Assembly: GCA_026826555.1 (NCBI GenBank) | Contig: JAKSZT010054458.1 | Location: 2,787,358 to 2,851,357 of the forward strand | Length of the DNA: 64,000 nucleotides | DNA from: Tolypeutes matacus | Taxonomy: Eukaryota; Chordata; Mammalia; Cingulata; Chlamyphoridae | Direction: 5' to 3' | Part shown: in pieces, positions 11,193-22,432 of the stretch | Numbering within the stretch: position 1 is the first letter of the stretch | Layout of the letters: each line of letters begins with the position of its first letter | The notes under the pieces: model-generated | Database searches by the model: none | The model's input: only the letters and a program-made list of their open reading frames with translations | Told to the model about the DNA's origin: nothing | Position numbers and translations under genes: made by a program

Positions 11193-12347
11193 GAGAAGAA
11201 ATTAGTAAAATCCTTTATTTATAATGTTATGGATTTTGTTATTTAAATTTTAATGCAAATAAAAATACCTTACATCTTCGTTATCTTACAAAAATAAATT
11301 TTATATTAAGAAATAGCATCTTTTCACATTAATAAAGTATATGTTTTACCTTATGTTGAAGAAAACAGTTACTTTACAGATGACTCTGCTAATCCGCAAA
11401 CTTCCAGAACACCTTTGGCCAAGGGCAAAACAAAATCAGGGCTTTAAAACTGAGATGGGAGGAAAGTGAGCATGGAAAGGCCGTCTCTGGCCATCTTGCT
11501 TTTCTTTCGTGCTTTTTCTTCACTTGGTCTTTTTCTTGTAATGACAATATCTGATGCCAGTTGTGGGCTTCAAAGAAAAATACAGACAGCAGATGTGGTG
11601 AAATTTCTGTAAATATTTGTGGCTTTAACCCATATATATTAATGCAAGTTAAAAAAAAACAAAAATCATTAACTATCACCTAAAATTTTTAGGACTTGTA
11701 TTGCTTTTCTTAATAGTTAAGTAGATTTTATCAGCTATTTTGCATAGGGGGAAACTTAGTATTTCAATAGATATTGTCTACATATATTTTACATACTTAT
11801 TGTGTTTAAGGTTTTATGCATTGGTGCTAACTCATTACATTTGACCTATTCTGATCAATTGTTTATATAAACTAAAAATAAATTGAAATATGCAATTCTT
11901 TCCCATAGTATAGTGTATTAAATGGTGTTCTAGTGGCCTGGTAAAGTGTATATGCCATTTTAAATACATAGTTTTATTACCAGAATTTGATTTATGGATA
12001 CTAGGAATTAGGGTTCATTTTTCCCTCATCCATCATATTGTATAAGAAAAATAAATAATTCAAAACATGTGCAGTGAAAGACATATTGTTCACAGCTTAT
12101 ATAACATGCTTAGTTACTTCATCTGAGGCTTACTATATCTTCAATGTCATAAATAGTTTTCCTTAAAATATCCTTCAATTTTCAATGGATGAGGAAAAAA
12201 TCTTTTTACTGCCAGTCTGGCCTTAGTTTTGATATATGAGGTAGGGAAGCTTAATATTTGGAAAGCATGATTTTCAGATGGAAAAGTAGGGCATTATTAA
12301 AAATTCTAGATTTTATACTGTTATTTTAATTCTAATTCATATATGAG
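11193..12347. other. No recognised feature
   Basis: AT-rich except for a more complex patch at about 11390-11670. That patch has a 96-codon minus frame without recognisable domains. No gene call can be supported. Confidence 0.45.
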
Positions 12348-12876
12348 TGTGGTAGGCGACCTCTAAGATGCCACCATTAATCTCCATCTCCTCGTATTCA
12401 TGACCTTATATTTCCTTCCCTTGAAGAACTGCTTCTAATTAAGAGAATACCACAGCTCGGAGGGGATGTAACTTCTGTGATTAGGTTACAAAATATTGTG
12501 ACTTCCATCTTGTTAGCTGACACCTTCTATTGACTTGTTGGCTTGCAAGCTTTGAAGCAATTTGGAGAAATTCATGTGGCAAGGAACTGAGGACAGCCTT
12601 CCACCAACCGATTGCTAGGACTTAAGACCCTTAGTTCAGCAAACCATGAGGAACTGAATTCTGTCACCAGCTATATTAACTTGGAAAAGAATCTTTCCCC
12701 AGTCAAGAGTTAAGACAGCTACAACCTAGAAACAATTTGATTGCATCCAGCTTGTTAGATACCTGGAGTAGAGGATCCAGCTAAGCTGTATCTGAATTAC
12801 TGACCCCCAGAAACTGTGGTTTTAAGTCACTAAGTTTTAGGGGTAATTTGTTATGCAATAATAGATAACCATTATA
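12348..12876 (+). mobile_element. MLT1-like MaLR solo LTR
   Basis: It starts tgtggtaggcgacctctaag and ends near 'gtaatttgttatgcaataat' and 'agataaccattata'. Internal blocks 'cacctcctcgtattcatgacc'-like, 'ggcaaggaactgaggacag', 'gaggatccagctaagctg' and 'taagtcactaagtttt' follow the mammalian MaLR pattern I remember. The flanks show no convincing TSD. It is an old relic with no internal gag/pol sequence. Confidence 0.75.
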
Positions 12877-15800
12877 GTAAGATATAATATGTTTTTTTAT
12901 CTTGCCTGTAAGGTATATGAAATAGAGCACTTAAATTATAGTTTATACAAAGTTACTTTGCAATTATACAAAATTAATTGGAAGATAACTATAGGAGTTT
13001 TTGTAATGCTTAAATACTGTTTACCATGTGTTTTATGCATGCTCTAATAATTTGATGTAATTTTTATTATTATTGAATACATTATATATGATAATTGAAT
13101 AGTATACATTATTTTGAATAAACCCTTACTATGTAGATTTAGTAGAGGTTATTCACTAGTGCACAATATTTGAGGAAACAGCTCATATTATAAATCTCTT
13201 ATTTTGGAAACAGTCTTTATTTCAAAATTCCTACCATATAGTTAAAATAAGAATTAGTACGGATTAATGGTTAGTTTCAAAATTAAACTCAGTATCAATT
13301 TATTTTATGGTAACATTACTTCTATTTAAAAATGTTTTGCTTCATTCCAAGATAATTCACGCAGATTCTGAACACAAATTTGAAGGTTTGCAACCATTGT
13401 CATGATATGTGAGGAATCCAAACACTTTTTTGCAACTTTACTAAAACAGAAGAAATAGCATATATGGCAATGGTATTGAAAATGTGCATTTTACATTTGA
13501 CTCTGTGTGACAACCAAGTGACAATGATAGATCTAAATGCAGTCGATTTAGGATGTCAATTAGGAAAATGGCAAAGGTCTTTCCAACATTATAAATTACT
13601 CTGTGAGTGCTAGTAACAAAAGCTCTCCCTACCAGTAATTTTGCATGATTATGGCTTGGACTAAAAGTAGCTGAGGGGGAGAAGCCTTGTATTTATGAAG
13701 CTAAAAATATTTCTCATTAGATATATGACTGTGATCGCCATAGTCTCTATGGCTTACAACACACCTGTGCCAAGTAGATTGCAGTATTAAGCCACACTTT
13801 GCTATGTCTTTAAATGATGACAATAGCATTTTTTGAGACATTAATATTCAAGTTCCTAACATTCACATAGCAGGTTGTTTTTCTGTAAAAAGACACATGT
13901 GCCTGCCTTGATTGTCAATTGCATCATTTACTGGCTCTGACAAGTGATTAATATTCTATTTATTGCAAGATTAGTTGCCTCTTCAGAATGTCTTAGAATA
14001 TAGTGTCAATAAACTCTGTTAGCTTTAGACTTTTGGGAATAAATGTGCAGCTTACATTTTACTCTGTGTGACAAACAAGTGACAATCCCTTAATTAAATT
14101 TGTAAGTATATTATATAACCTTTAGAACATAGTACATTTCTGAATTTCTTTGTACTTGTAGTACCATATATTGTTTGCTGATATATGCATTACAAGTATC
14201 AAGCATCCCCCCAATTAATTATACTTCTAAGTTCATCACTATCTGACCTTTCTATGATTGGTTCTTGAGCATGATCTTTAAACATGAAAAAATTCAAAAT
14301 TTAGTGAGAATACAATAGTGTCAGTTTCTTTAGATTCATAGAATTTGAAGTTTAAAAACACCTTAGAAATTATAAATTTCAACCTTTGAATTTTGCACAC
14401 AAGGAAACAATAGCTCAGATAAGTGAAGTAACTTCTTTGAGGTCAGTTAACTGGAAACTTAATGTTAAATAAAGCCAAAATCTTGAAAGTCAGAGTTAAC
14501 TTCATAAATAATTTATCTCCTACACTCTCTCTATATTGAGTATTCTAAGAGTCAGTACCCAGTCAAGAATTAGGAAAGACTCTACAGATTTTATATAGTG
14601 AGGAGTTTAACTTAGGGAACTGATTATAAAGGCATTAGAAGATGTTACAAGGGCCACTGGTGAAGGAAAATGTTGTCAAACATCGAAAACAAATGGCTTC
14701 GCTTTTCCTTCTGTACTTGCAAACTTCCACAGCTCCTCCCCTTGGAAAAACCTTATAGGAAGTCAGATGGCAAGAGAGTCTAGGAAATGTAGTTTGCAGG
14801 CTTCAGGCAAAGAGGAAGACAGGACATTATAAAATGTTGATTGCAGAGCTGGCAGTCAGTAAACCGGGATGACATAATTGGAAAGTAGTACTTCTGGTTC
14901 CTGCAGAAGTGATGCTAGATGACATGGTCTATGCTCTTTCCAAAGATATATTTATGTTTCTTACCATTCTTCTCAGTGGTCAAGTTAGGAGATAGAGGGG
15001 TGTTTGAGTTCACCAGGAAGCAGACTCTAAGATATAGCTTATTATGCAGGAAGTTTGTTGGATTTGGATTCAATGTGTATAAGTGCAAAATAGGACAAGG
15101 AAGAGATAGAAGTTGGGCTTCAATATAATCATGACAAAACCTCATTCTAACCCAGAAGATGGTCTGGACCTGATACAACTCTTCCATTGTCCTGAATTGG
15201 TTCAGGGAGCTGAGCTTTTATATTTCTCACATAAGCCAGTCATTGGATGTGATCCCCCATGAAGGTGATAGGACCTTGGGTAAGGTCTTTCAATGGCAAC
15301 CACCAAGCTATGAGCTGTCAGCCATTAGTATTCTCTGTAATTGGGGAAATGAATGCCTTAGTCATGGTAGAAAAGTTCTGGGCATGTATCATATTGTTCA
15401 CTACAGGATGACTGGTAGATTCTTCTGCCAACTGATAAGAAAAATGGAATCTTTAACCATTTTGTTCTAGTTTTCCCTGAACAAATATTTTTGTCAATGA
15501 CAAAATCTACAACATTCTCTCTGAGGTGATGCCACAGAGAAGACTCTCTCCAGACTTCTACCTCCTGGCCCTGTTCCCCTGACTTTTACTTTTGAACCTC
15601 TAAAATAGCTCTTTTAATATGAAGACTCTGAGGGTGTTCCATATCTCTTTGAAAAAAATCTAGGTTTCTTCTGAAAGACTTTGCTATGTATCAATGTCAC
15701 GGACTTGACAGACTGACTTGGTATTCCATGCCCTGCCTCACAGCACCTCATCATATTCCTCCCTGTGAAAATTCTCTTAAGACATAATATCCATTTGCAA

Positions 15801-16790
15801 GTCCTCTCTTCTGGCTGCTGATGTCTGGCTAGAAACTTGACATACAATTCTCTGTAACCTTTCAAATTACTGGAAACCCACTCAAGTACTGTTAGCCACA
15901 GTGACAGAGGCCTTTGGGAATTTGAGGACATAGATATTGCCAATGGTGAATACTAAAAAAAAAAAAAATTAAATGCTATTACTTCTTCCTCTGAGGCCAG
16001 TCACCTCTCTCATCTTGCAGTGACATGTTTTCACCACAACTTATTCTTACTCTCTTATCTCTGGCAGTCTAGAGCTCATGCCTTTTATTTTATATAGCCC
16101 ATAGTTTCAATCACTGTCTCCAAAACCTTCTTGAAAGCTAACTACCCAATCATGAATTAGTAGATAAAGAAAAACATAGGTCCTAAGTTCAATTCAAGCA
16201 TAGTTTCTTTTGAGAGGGATGTTCAAAGCCTGAAGAAATTTTGAGTCTTTCAAAGCAGTGTTCAAGAATGATTTCCAGTTTTTGACCTCATGACAATTTC
16301 TGGGACACTGCCAAATTAGCTCACAAAATGCCCTGTAAGTATGTCTTTAAAAATGCATTTCCCTGGCCCCCAAATCGTAATATGACAATTCAGAGCAATT
16401 TTCTTAACTGCCTTACAATATTGAAATTATATACAAATGATCATTGATTAAATTCAGAACCTCATCTGACAATCTGGCAGTTATGGTAAAAATATATCCT
16501 AGTTAGTTTTATTGATATAAAACAAAATACCACTAAGTGTTATGATTTAGTTCATGGATTTTAGCTAGGATCTCAATAAATATACCAAATATTACTCTCC
16601 TCCCAAGGACAGCCTTTGTGTTTGCTATATTCCAACCCTGAAGAACAATAGAGATATTCTTGGATTAGTCCAAAACGCCATCTTCTGCACAAACCAATTA
16701 GTGAAATACATGGATTTTACTAAAGTATATTATAGGGAAAATGGTGGTGGTTTGCATTGCACAGTTCACAGAATTTCACTCTTAAACATT
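12877..16790. other. Mostly unrecognised AT-rich DNA
   Basis: It holds a weak MIR/L3-like scrap at about 14330-14480 ('ggaaacaatagctcagataagtgaagtaacttctt', cut here into a recognisable pattern only) and two similar 45-bp blocks near 13484 and 14042 (see findings). The segment at 14990-15960 is less AT-rich, with several frames under 110 codons but no domains. An A run lies at 15956-15968. No gene is recognised. Confidence 0.45.
14330..14480 (+). repeat. Possible MIR/L3-like fragment
   Basis: The succession 'attcatagaatttgaag', 'caaggaaacaatagctcag', 'aagtgaagtaacttcttt' resembles the common mammalian tract reading 'gaggaaactgaggctcagagaggttaagtaacttgccc' in outline. It is very diverged, and family and limits are uncertain. 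Confidence 0.35.
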
Positions 16791-16900
16791 TATACAAATA
16801 TATAAATAAACATATACATATATTATATATATACATGTGTATATATCTATATATCTAATTATATATGTATAATACATATATACATATACATATATACAGT
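16791..16900. repeat. (TATACA)/(TA) low-complexity tract
   Basis: About 110 bp of alternating tata/cata units, interrupted. It could form hairpins and is prone to instability. No coding content. Confidence 0.9.
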
Positions 16901-17547
16901 TTCTTTCCAAAAATTATCTTAAGGATTACCGGTAGTAGAGCCTTTCTCTCTTTTATTCATTTTATATCAAATTTCCAGCTACTAAAAGCTCCCTGTGTTT
17001 AGGTAGAACAATTTAACTCACTCTCAACTTTACAATATTTCCTAGGTATCAACCATTTACTGAAGTCCCAGTTACCAGCATCCAAGGAAGTTTATTAGTC
17101 ACCCAACACAAGTAGATCTAATACCAGAGGGTGGTATGGGGTATGTATCATTCTACTGGTTACAGGGGAAAAATAAAATTGTCTTCATAATATTATATCA
17201 AAAGTAAGCAGCAACAAACATTGGGCAGAAATTTTCCAATGTAGTGAAAGTCTCCTTAGCAATATTGAGTCAAGTGTTTTAAAAACAAACTTCAAGAAAT
17301 TGCAGACTGAAAGACTAAAAAACCTTTATTATGCAATAAGGACTAAGATCAGAGAATCCTAAAACAAGCATCACATGTGACTAAAAAAGAGAATCAGTAG
17401 AACATAGTCAACATATGAAGAAGCAGAAACTATTCAAAACAGAAACATTCTTGTAAGGACCTTCATATAAGCATTTTTTATGGTTTGTTATATACAATCA
17501 TAGTTTTTTTGTGTGTGTCTATATTAATGAAACATTGTAGCAGCTGT

Positions 17548-18180
17548 TCTTTTTTAACTTTATTTTTAAAGAAGTTGTAGATTACAGAAAAGTTATATTG
17601 AAAATATAGGGGATTCCTATATACCCCACCCCCCCACACACATTTTTCCATATTAAAAACATCTTCCATTAGTGTGGTACATTTGTTACAATTAATGAAC
17701 AAATATTGAAGCATTGCTACTAACCATGGTCAGTTGTTTACACTATGGTTTACACTTTGCAAGATACAATTTTATAGGTTTTGACAAAATATATAATGGC
17801 CTGTATCCATCACTGTAGTATCATGCAGAACAATTCCAATGCAACAAAAAAGGCCCATGTTCTACCTATTCTTTCCTCCCTCTCCCCTCAGAACCTCTAG
17901 TGACCACTGCTTTTATATCAATGATACAAGTTCTTCCACTACTAGAACAATACTAAGTCTACTTTGGTCCACTTTGGTCCGTGGTTGCATTCCACCTTAT
18001 GTTTGTTCATTCATCAATCTTGAAGCTTTTGGGATAGTGATGCCTACTCTGCTTCTGATTGAGAGGTGTCTTAGATCCCATGGGGCAGATGAATGAAACT
18101 GTCTTGCTTGCAGTTGGAGATACTCTCCAGGGCTTAACCAGCATGTGAACAGTCAAAAAGACTTAGTTCTCATTTCATGA
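17548..18180 (-). mobile_element. X1 retroposon copy with internal deletion
   Basis: On the minus strand the sequence follows the copy at 53411-54163. It has 'atctgccccatgggatctaag', 'cagagtaggcatcactatcc', 'gtggaagaacttgtatcattga', 'tgatggatacaggccattat' and 'acaaatgtaccacactaatg', then an L1-like 3' end and A-rich tail (T-rich at 17548-17570). Near 18110-18140 'gctggttaagccct' runs straight into 'ggagagtatctccaactgc'. In the 53.4-kb copy these are separated by about 130 bp, so this copy has an internal deletion. No TSD was found. Confidence 0.75.
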
Positions 18181-21100
18181 GTGTGGAATCTCAATTTAGT
18201 TTTATTGCAGATTTATGGAAACACAGATACTTTTATAGTTCAGAGTATGGACTAAACGGGCTCCGTCTGACTATTGTTGTCAAGATATGGGGTCTAAATT
18301 GAATAAACATGTCAGCAGCATGCTTTGTAGAGTGCCATCTGCACATGGCTTGTCTCTATGCCTGGGTGTGACATGTTACACAAACAGATGCTAATGCATT
18401 GCACTCTCAGGACTACCTTTCCACCCCCTCCCCTTCCCTTCCTCCTCCACTCTATTAGTTTATTTGAAATACTTTAGGCATAATTCAAACTTGTTATTTG
18501 ATCTCCATGAATGCATCAGGTTTCTTTGGGGGGTGGGGGTAAATTTATTGAAGTGTATCACACAGAAACATACATAAACAATAAGTATATAGTAATAGTT
18601 GTGAACTGAATGCAGCAGTTTTATGACCAGCAACTTTTAAGAAGGAAAGAGACTATTAGAGTTATAAATACTGGCAAAACAATAAATGATGATATAGCCA
18701 GCAAAGAGCTAGTAACTTCAAAAAGAGAGATATCATGGTTTTAAGTAGTGATTTAGTAAATAGGATTGTACAAATATAAGTCATTTGGCTGCTGAAATAG
18801 ATGCCATACGTTAATTAATATCGAATTTAAGAGACCATTGTTTTCACTATATTGACATGCCTAACCCTAATTATTGTTAACCTCAAAATAACATATAAAC
18901 TTAGAACTTCTGTAATTTAATAAATGACATGAAATGATAAAATACATGGAATTTATTTTCAAAGGGATGCCAAGAACAAATGAAAAATATAGGGAATATT
19001 GACCGTGACTTTGACTAAGTTTGAGGTATTAAAAATTCATTTTAAATGAGTGTTCAATTAGATTAGACAACCAGTAAAAATATTTTGCCCAACTCTACTT
19101 TGAAACTATCAATTTGTATGTTGTAAGAATTTGAACTTACTTAGGTTTTTGGGAGTCAGTGAAAAAATGGCTATTTCTTTGCCATAAGGCTACCTATCAA
19201 CATGTAACTTACATTTTTTTAAATATATATAGGCAGTTTGTGGTTTTATTTTTGCTCTAAATAAGAAAACAGTTTAGTATATGTGACTCATTATTATAAC
19301 CACACTTACTTTAAAATCTTATGTTAATTATATTTCACATCTACTTTTTTCTCATTTTATGTTTCTTTTGAATTCAATTTCTAGTTTAATTAAGAGATAA
19401 CCAAAAAGTTTTCTGTAAAAAACACTTTCAGGCAGCATGTTAGCACATTTCCTATTGTGTCATCTCAGTCTTTCATTTTTATTAATAAAAATATTGTTCA
19501 CCATATCTGATAACAAATGCTCATAACACATATATATATACATCACAATGAAATAGTTTCTTTCCCTTTCTGTTTTAAAATTTGGTAAGTATAGAAATAT
19601 CTGGATATTATGATTACTATATATTAGAAAGTTCTGGTACTCTTTCCCTCTAATCTTCTGTGCCAATGGAAACTTAACATTGACATGCAGGAACAAATCA
19701 AGGGCTATTTGCTTATAACTTAAATTTGATGATAATATATGTCTGTATATTTGCCATAATTAGAGGGATTGTATCATTTATTGTCCAAAATGTGTACTTT
19801 TGAGAGAGAAAGGGAGCCTTGTTATGCCAGGGCATCTGGTATAAACCAAGATTGTTCCTGCTAAGCTGGAACAAAGGTTCATCCTAATGACCTTAACAGA
19901 CTGTAGAGAGAGAGACAACCTGCAGTAAATGTTTCTAAGATCATTGTTTTGATGTTTACAATATGCCTTGATGCATATTGATGCATGAATGTTTTTAATC
20001 CAAAATTCTTCAATCTGGCTATGATATAGACATGTAACAAGCAAATTTAAGTATGATTTTTGTTTTCTTTTGTTTTGTTTTAACTTCCACATTGTTTCTG
20101 AATTACTTGAAAGATGTAAGTATTCCCCTTCTCATCACCACCTTTTGTTTAGGCCCAACCTATTGATGAAAGTTATTTTAATAGTTTTTGGTAGGGAATC
20201 TTTTGTTTGTTTCACAGACAGTAAGAATATTAGTTTATAGTATCTCTGTGTTCAGGTCACTATATGTCCCCAGATGCAGAGAAAATCCTTGGGTTTGGGA
20301 CAGGCATCTTTTAATTTCAGTTGGCTTGCAACCCCACTTGCAGTGACCAGAATAAAGCCTTGTCCTGGAATTCAGCACAGCTAAGTCTGGTATTAATGCG
20401 CAGCCGAGGGGTCCTCAGGGCTCATGGAGCCATGAACTCATACTACCCAGCACTTAAGGAAAAACGCTTTAAGTAGCCCTTGCCCTCCAGTCTCCTCTAT
20501 CTCTTTCCACATTTGAAATCGCTGCTCCAGTTCTGAATGAACTCTGTGCAAAAAATAGACATTTGACATTGACTTTACCTTCTGTCCAAATTCAGTGCTT
20601 GAAAATGTGTCTGAGAGTATTCTGATGAACTTTCCATTGACATTTAAAATCTGCTAGACAATGCACTATCCTCAAGTGGAGCTCTGCCATTGGGGCTAAA
20701 ATCTAATTTAGCTGTCACAAAATGTAGAATAAATTTGGAGATTAAAAGTAAATAGAGATCTTTAACTCTCTGGTTAGCAATAATATTACCTCCAAATAGC
20801 AATCATCCTTTCTCAGGCATGTGCAATAGGACCCTGGAGGAAATCCATGTAATCCTTGAAAAAAAATAAATGTGACTAGTCCAATAATACAGGTATCATA
20901 GAATGTGATGAGGTTGGATAACTGAGAGGGCATGTCTGTCTTTGGAGGGTCAATGGAGGAGAAAAACAAGAGCATGAATAGCAGTAAAAGTAAAGTACAG
21001 AGATTTTCATTGTATGGACCAGGTGAAGAGGCAACTTGATTGTCATCATCATCTACAAGGCATTTCATTCCTAGATACTAGAAGTAAAAAAGATAGTAAT

Positions 21101-21772
21101 TCCATGGGACAAGTCTGGCAATGGTGGGAAGAAAAAAAATGGTGGCTCTGCTTAGGAAGAGCCGAAAGTATTTGTAGACACTTGAATACACAGCAATTAA
21201 CATACAGGCTTGGAAACACCGGAGACTTAATATAGGAAAACTCCAAGTTTCACAAACAAGCTTGTGAAAAGTAATAAAGTTTCCATGGTTGTGATGAGTG
21301 ACTATATTTTAAATAATAAGACTTCTCAAGTATTCTGTGACTACCTCCTTCAATTTTGATTTAGGTGATATATATCGATCTTGTTGATTAAGCATTTGTT
21401 CTGTTTTGCCATGATACCAGATTAAACAATAATACTTGAAACATATTTGAATTATTGTACAACATCCAGTTTGCTTCTTCTAATGAAAAATTTTCCACAT
21501 AATGTAACGTCTCTAAGAAGCTTAAAGATTCTGTGAACTCCTAATTTCTGAAAACTTCAGCACACTCACCTCTGGCATGAATAGAGGGTATGAGAAAGAA
21601 GGGTGCATTGGAACTGCCACCTCCCTCTGCTACAATGAAAAATTAATATACTTCCAAGCATGGCAGAAGCTCTCAATAAGTACTTGATAAACAGAATAAT
21701 GAAATGGAATGGAATTAGACATTGGAATAATAGCTCAGTTAAATAATCCATATATTTGTGTGTAATATTCTC
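18181..21772. other. No recognised gene
   Basis: AT-rich DNA. At 18520-18620 a segment resembles an old L1 3' UTR but is too weak to call. At 20280-20470 there is a more complex block containing 'cagaataaagccttgtcc' that might be an LTR scrap. Small frames such as 19778-20092 and 20742-21068 (minus) carry no recognisable domain. Confidence 0.45.
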
Positions 21773-21828
21773 CAGCTAAGGGCTGGAGATTCGATTGTAA
21801 GACAAGATTTCCACTCTTAATAAAGTTA
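21773..21828 (+). repeat. 56-bp exact duplication, probable source copy
   Basis: Identical over 56 bp to 25533-25588, 3760 bp away, while both flanks are unrelated. The flanking sequence here ('gctggagattcgattgtaag', then 'ctcactatctattaggg') continues a common mammalian repeat pattern in outline, which suggests this is the source. Confidence 0.9.
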
Positions 21829-22225
21829 ATTGCTCACTATCTATTAGGGAAGATAGATATAAGAAAGAAAAAATAATAATACTTTGTCAAATACAATAAA
21901 AACTATCTATAATTAAGAAAGTATTGAGAAGAAAATCTGTGCTAGGGGAAGATGGGGTTAGAGAAAACTTCAGAAAATAAATAAACAATCTAAAGAAAGA
22001 ACAGAAATTACCCAGTTGCGATGGGGTGATGGCATTTTGGATAGAAGGAAGAATTTATGCAGAAACAAATGAGCAAAACAGCAATGTGTGTTTCTGAAAT
22101 TATATATAAACTAATATTGCTTTAGTTGCAGTGAGTCTAAAGATTATCCTTTAGAGAAAGAAAGGAGAAAATACCGAAGGTTCTTTTATGCTAAGATGGG
22201 GTACTGAACCTTGGGCTTGTATGCA

Positions 22226-22432
22226 ATGGAAAGCAATAAGACTATGAACACCTTGAAGGGAGGGTTCTCTTTATTTTTTTATTTTTTTTTTAAGGAGGTA
22301 CCAGGGATTGAACCTGGGACCTCATACATGTGAAGCACACACTCAACCACTGAGCTACCCCTGCTCCACTCCTCTTCATTTTTTAATCCCTAGAGTACAG
22401 AACACTGTCTGGCACAGAAATGAGCTGTGGCC
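22226..22432 (+). repeat. L2 3'-end fragment split by a SINE
   Basis: 'gactatgaacaccttgaagg' (before the SINE) and 'aatccctagagtacagaaca' plus 'ctgtctggcacagaa' (after it) rejoin into an L2 3'-end pattern once 22282-22371 is removed. This confirms the SINE as a later insertion. Confidence 0.55.
22282..22371 (-). mobile_element. Short DAS-type SINE
   Basis: On the minus strand it has an A box (tagctcagtggttg, complement of 22344-22357), a B box (ggttcaatccc, complement of 22304-22314), 'ggtacctcctta' and an A-tail. The flanking ctctttattttttt (22267-22280) and ctcttcattttttaa (from 22372) form an approximate TSD. It lacks the longer 3' body of the copies at 1381 and 51088, so it is a different subfamily. 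Confidence 0.85.

Noticed and set aside
14990..15960. Possible LTR or decayed gene ('ccaggaagcagactctaag' region)
   Set aside because: One phrase resembles a mammalian LTR, but I cannot define ends or a second copy. Frames are short and domain-free.
18520..18620. Old L1 3' UTR fragment
   Set aside because: Only one loosely matching phrase ('aaatttattgaagtgtatca'); not enough to call.
20280..20470. Possible LTR end (AATAAA-like 'cagaataaagccttgtcc')
   Set aside because: No matching LTR start, no second copy and no TSD. A single polyadenylation-like hexamer is not enough.
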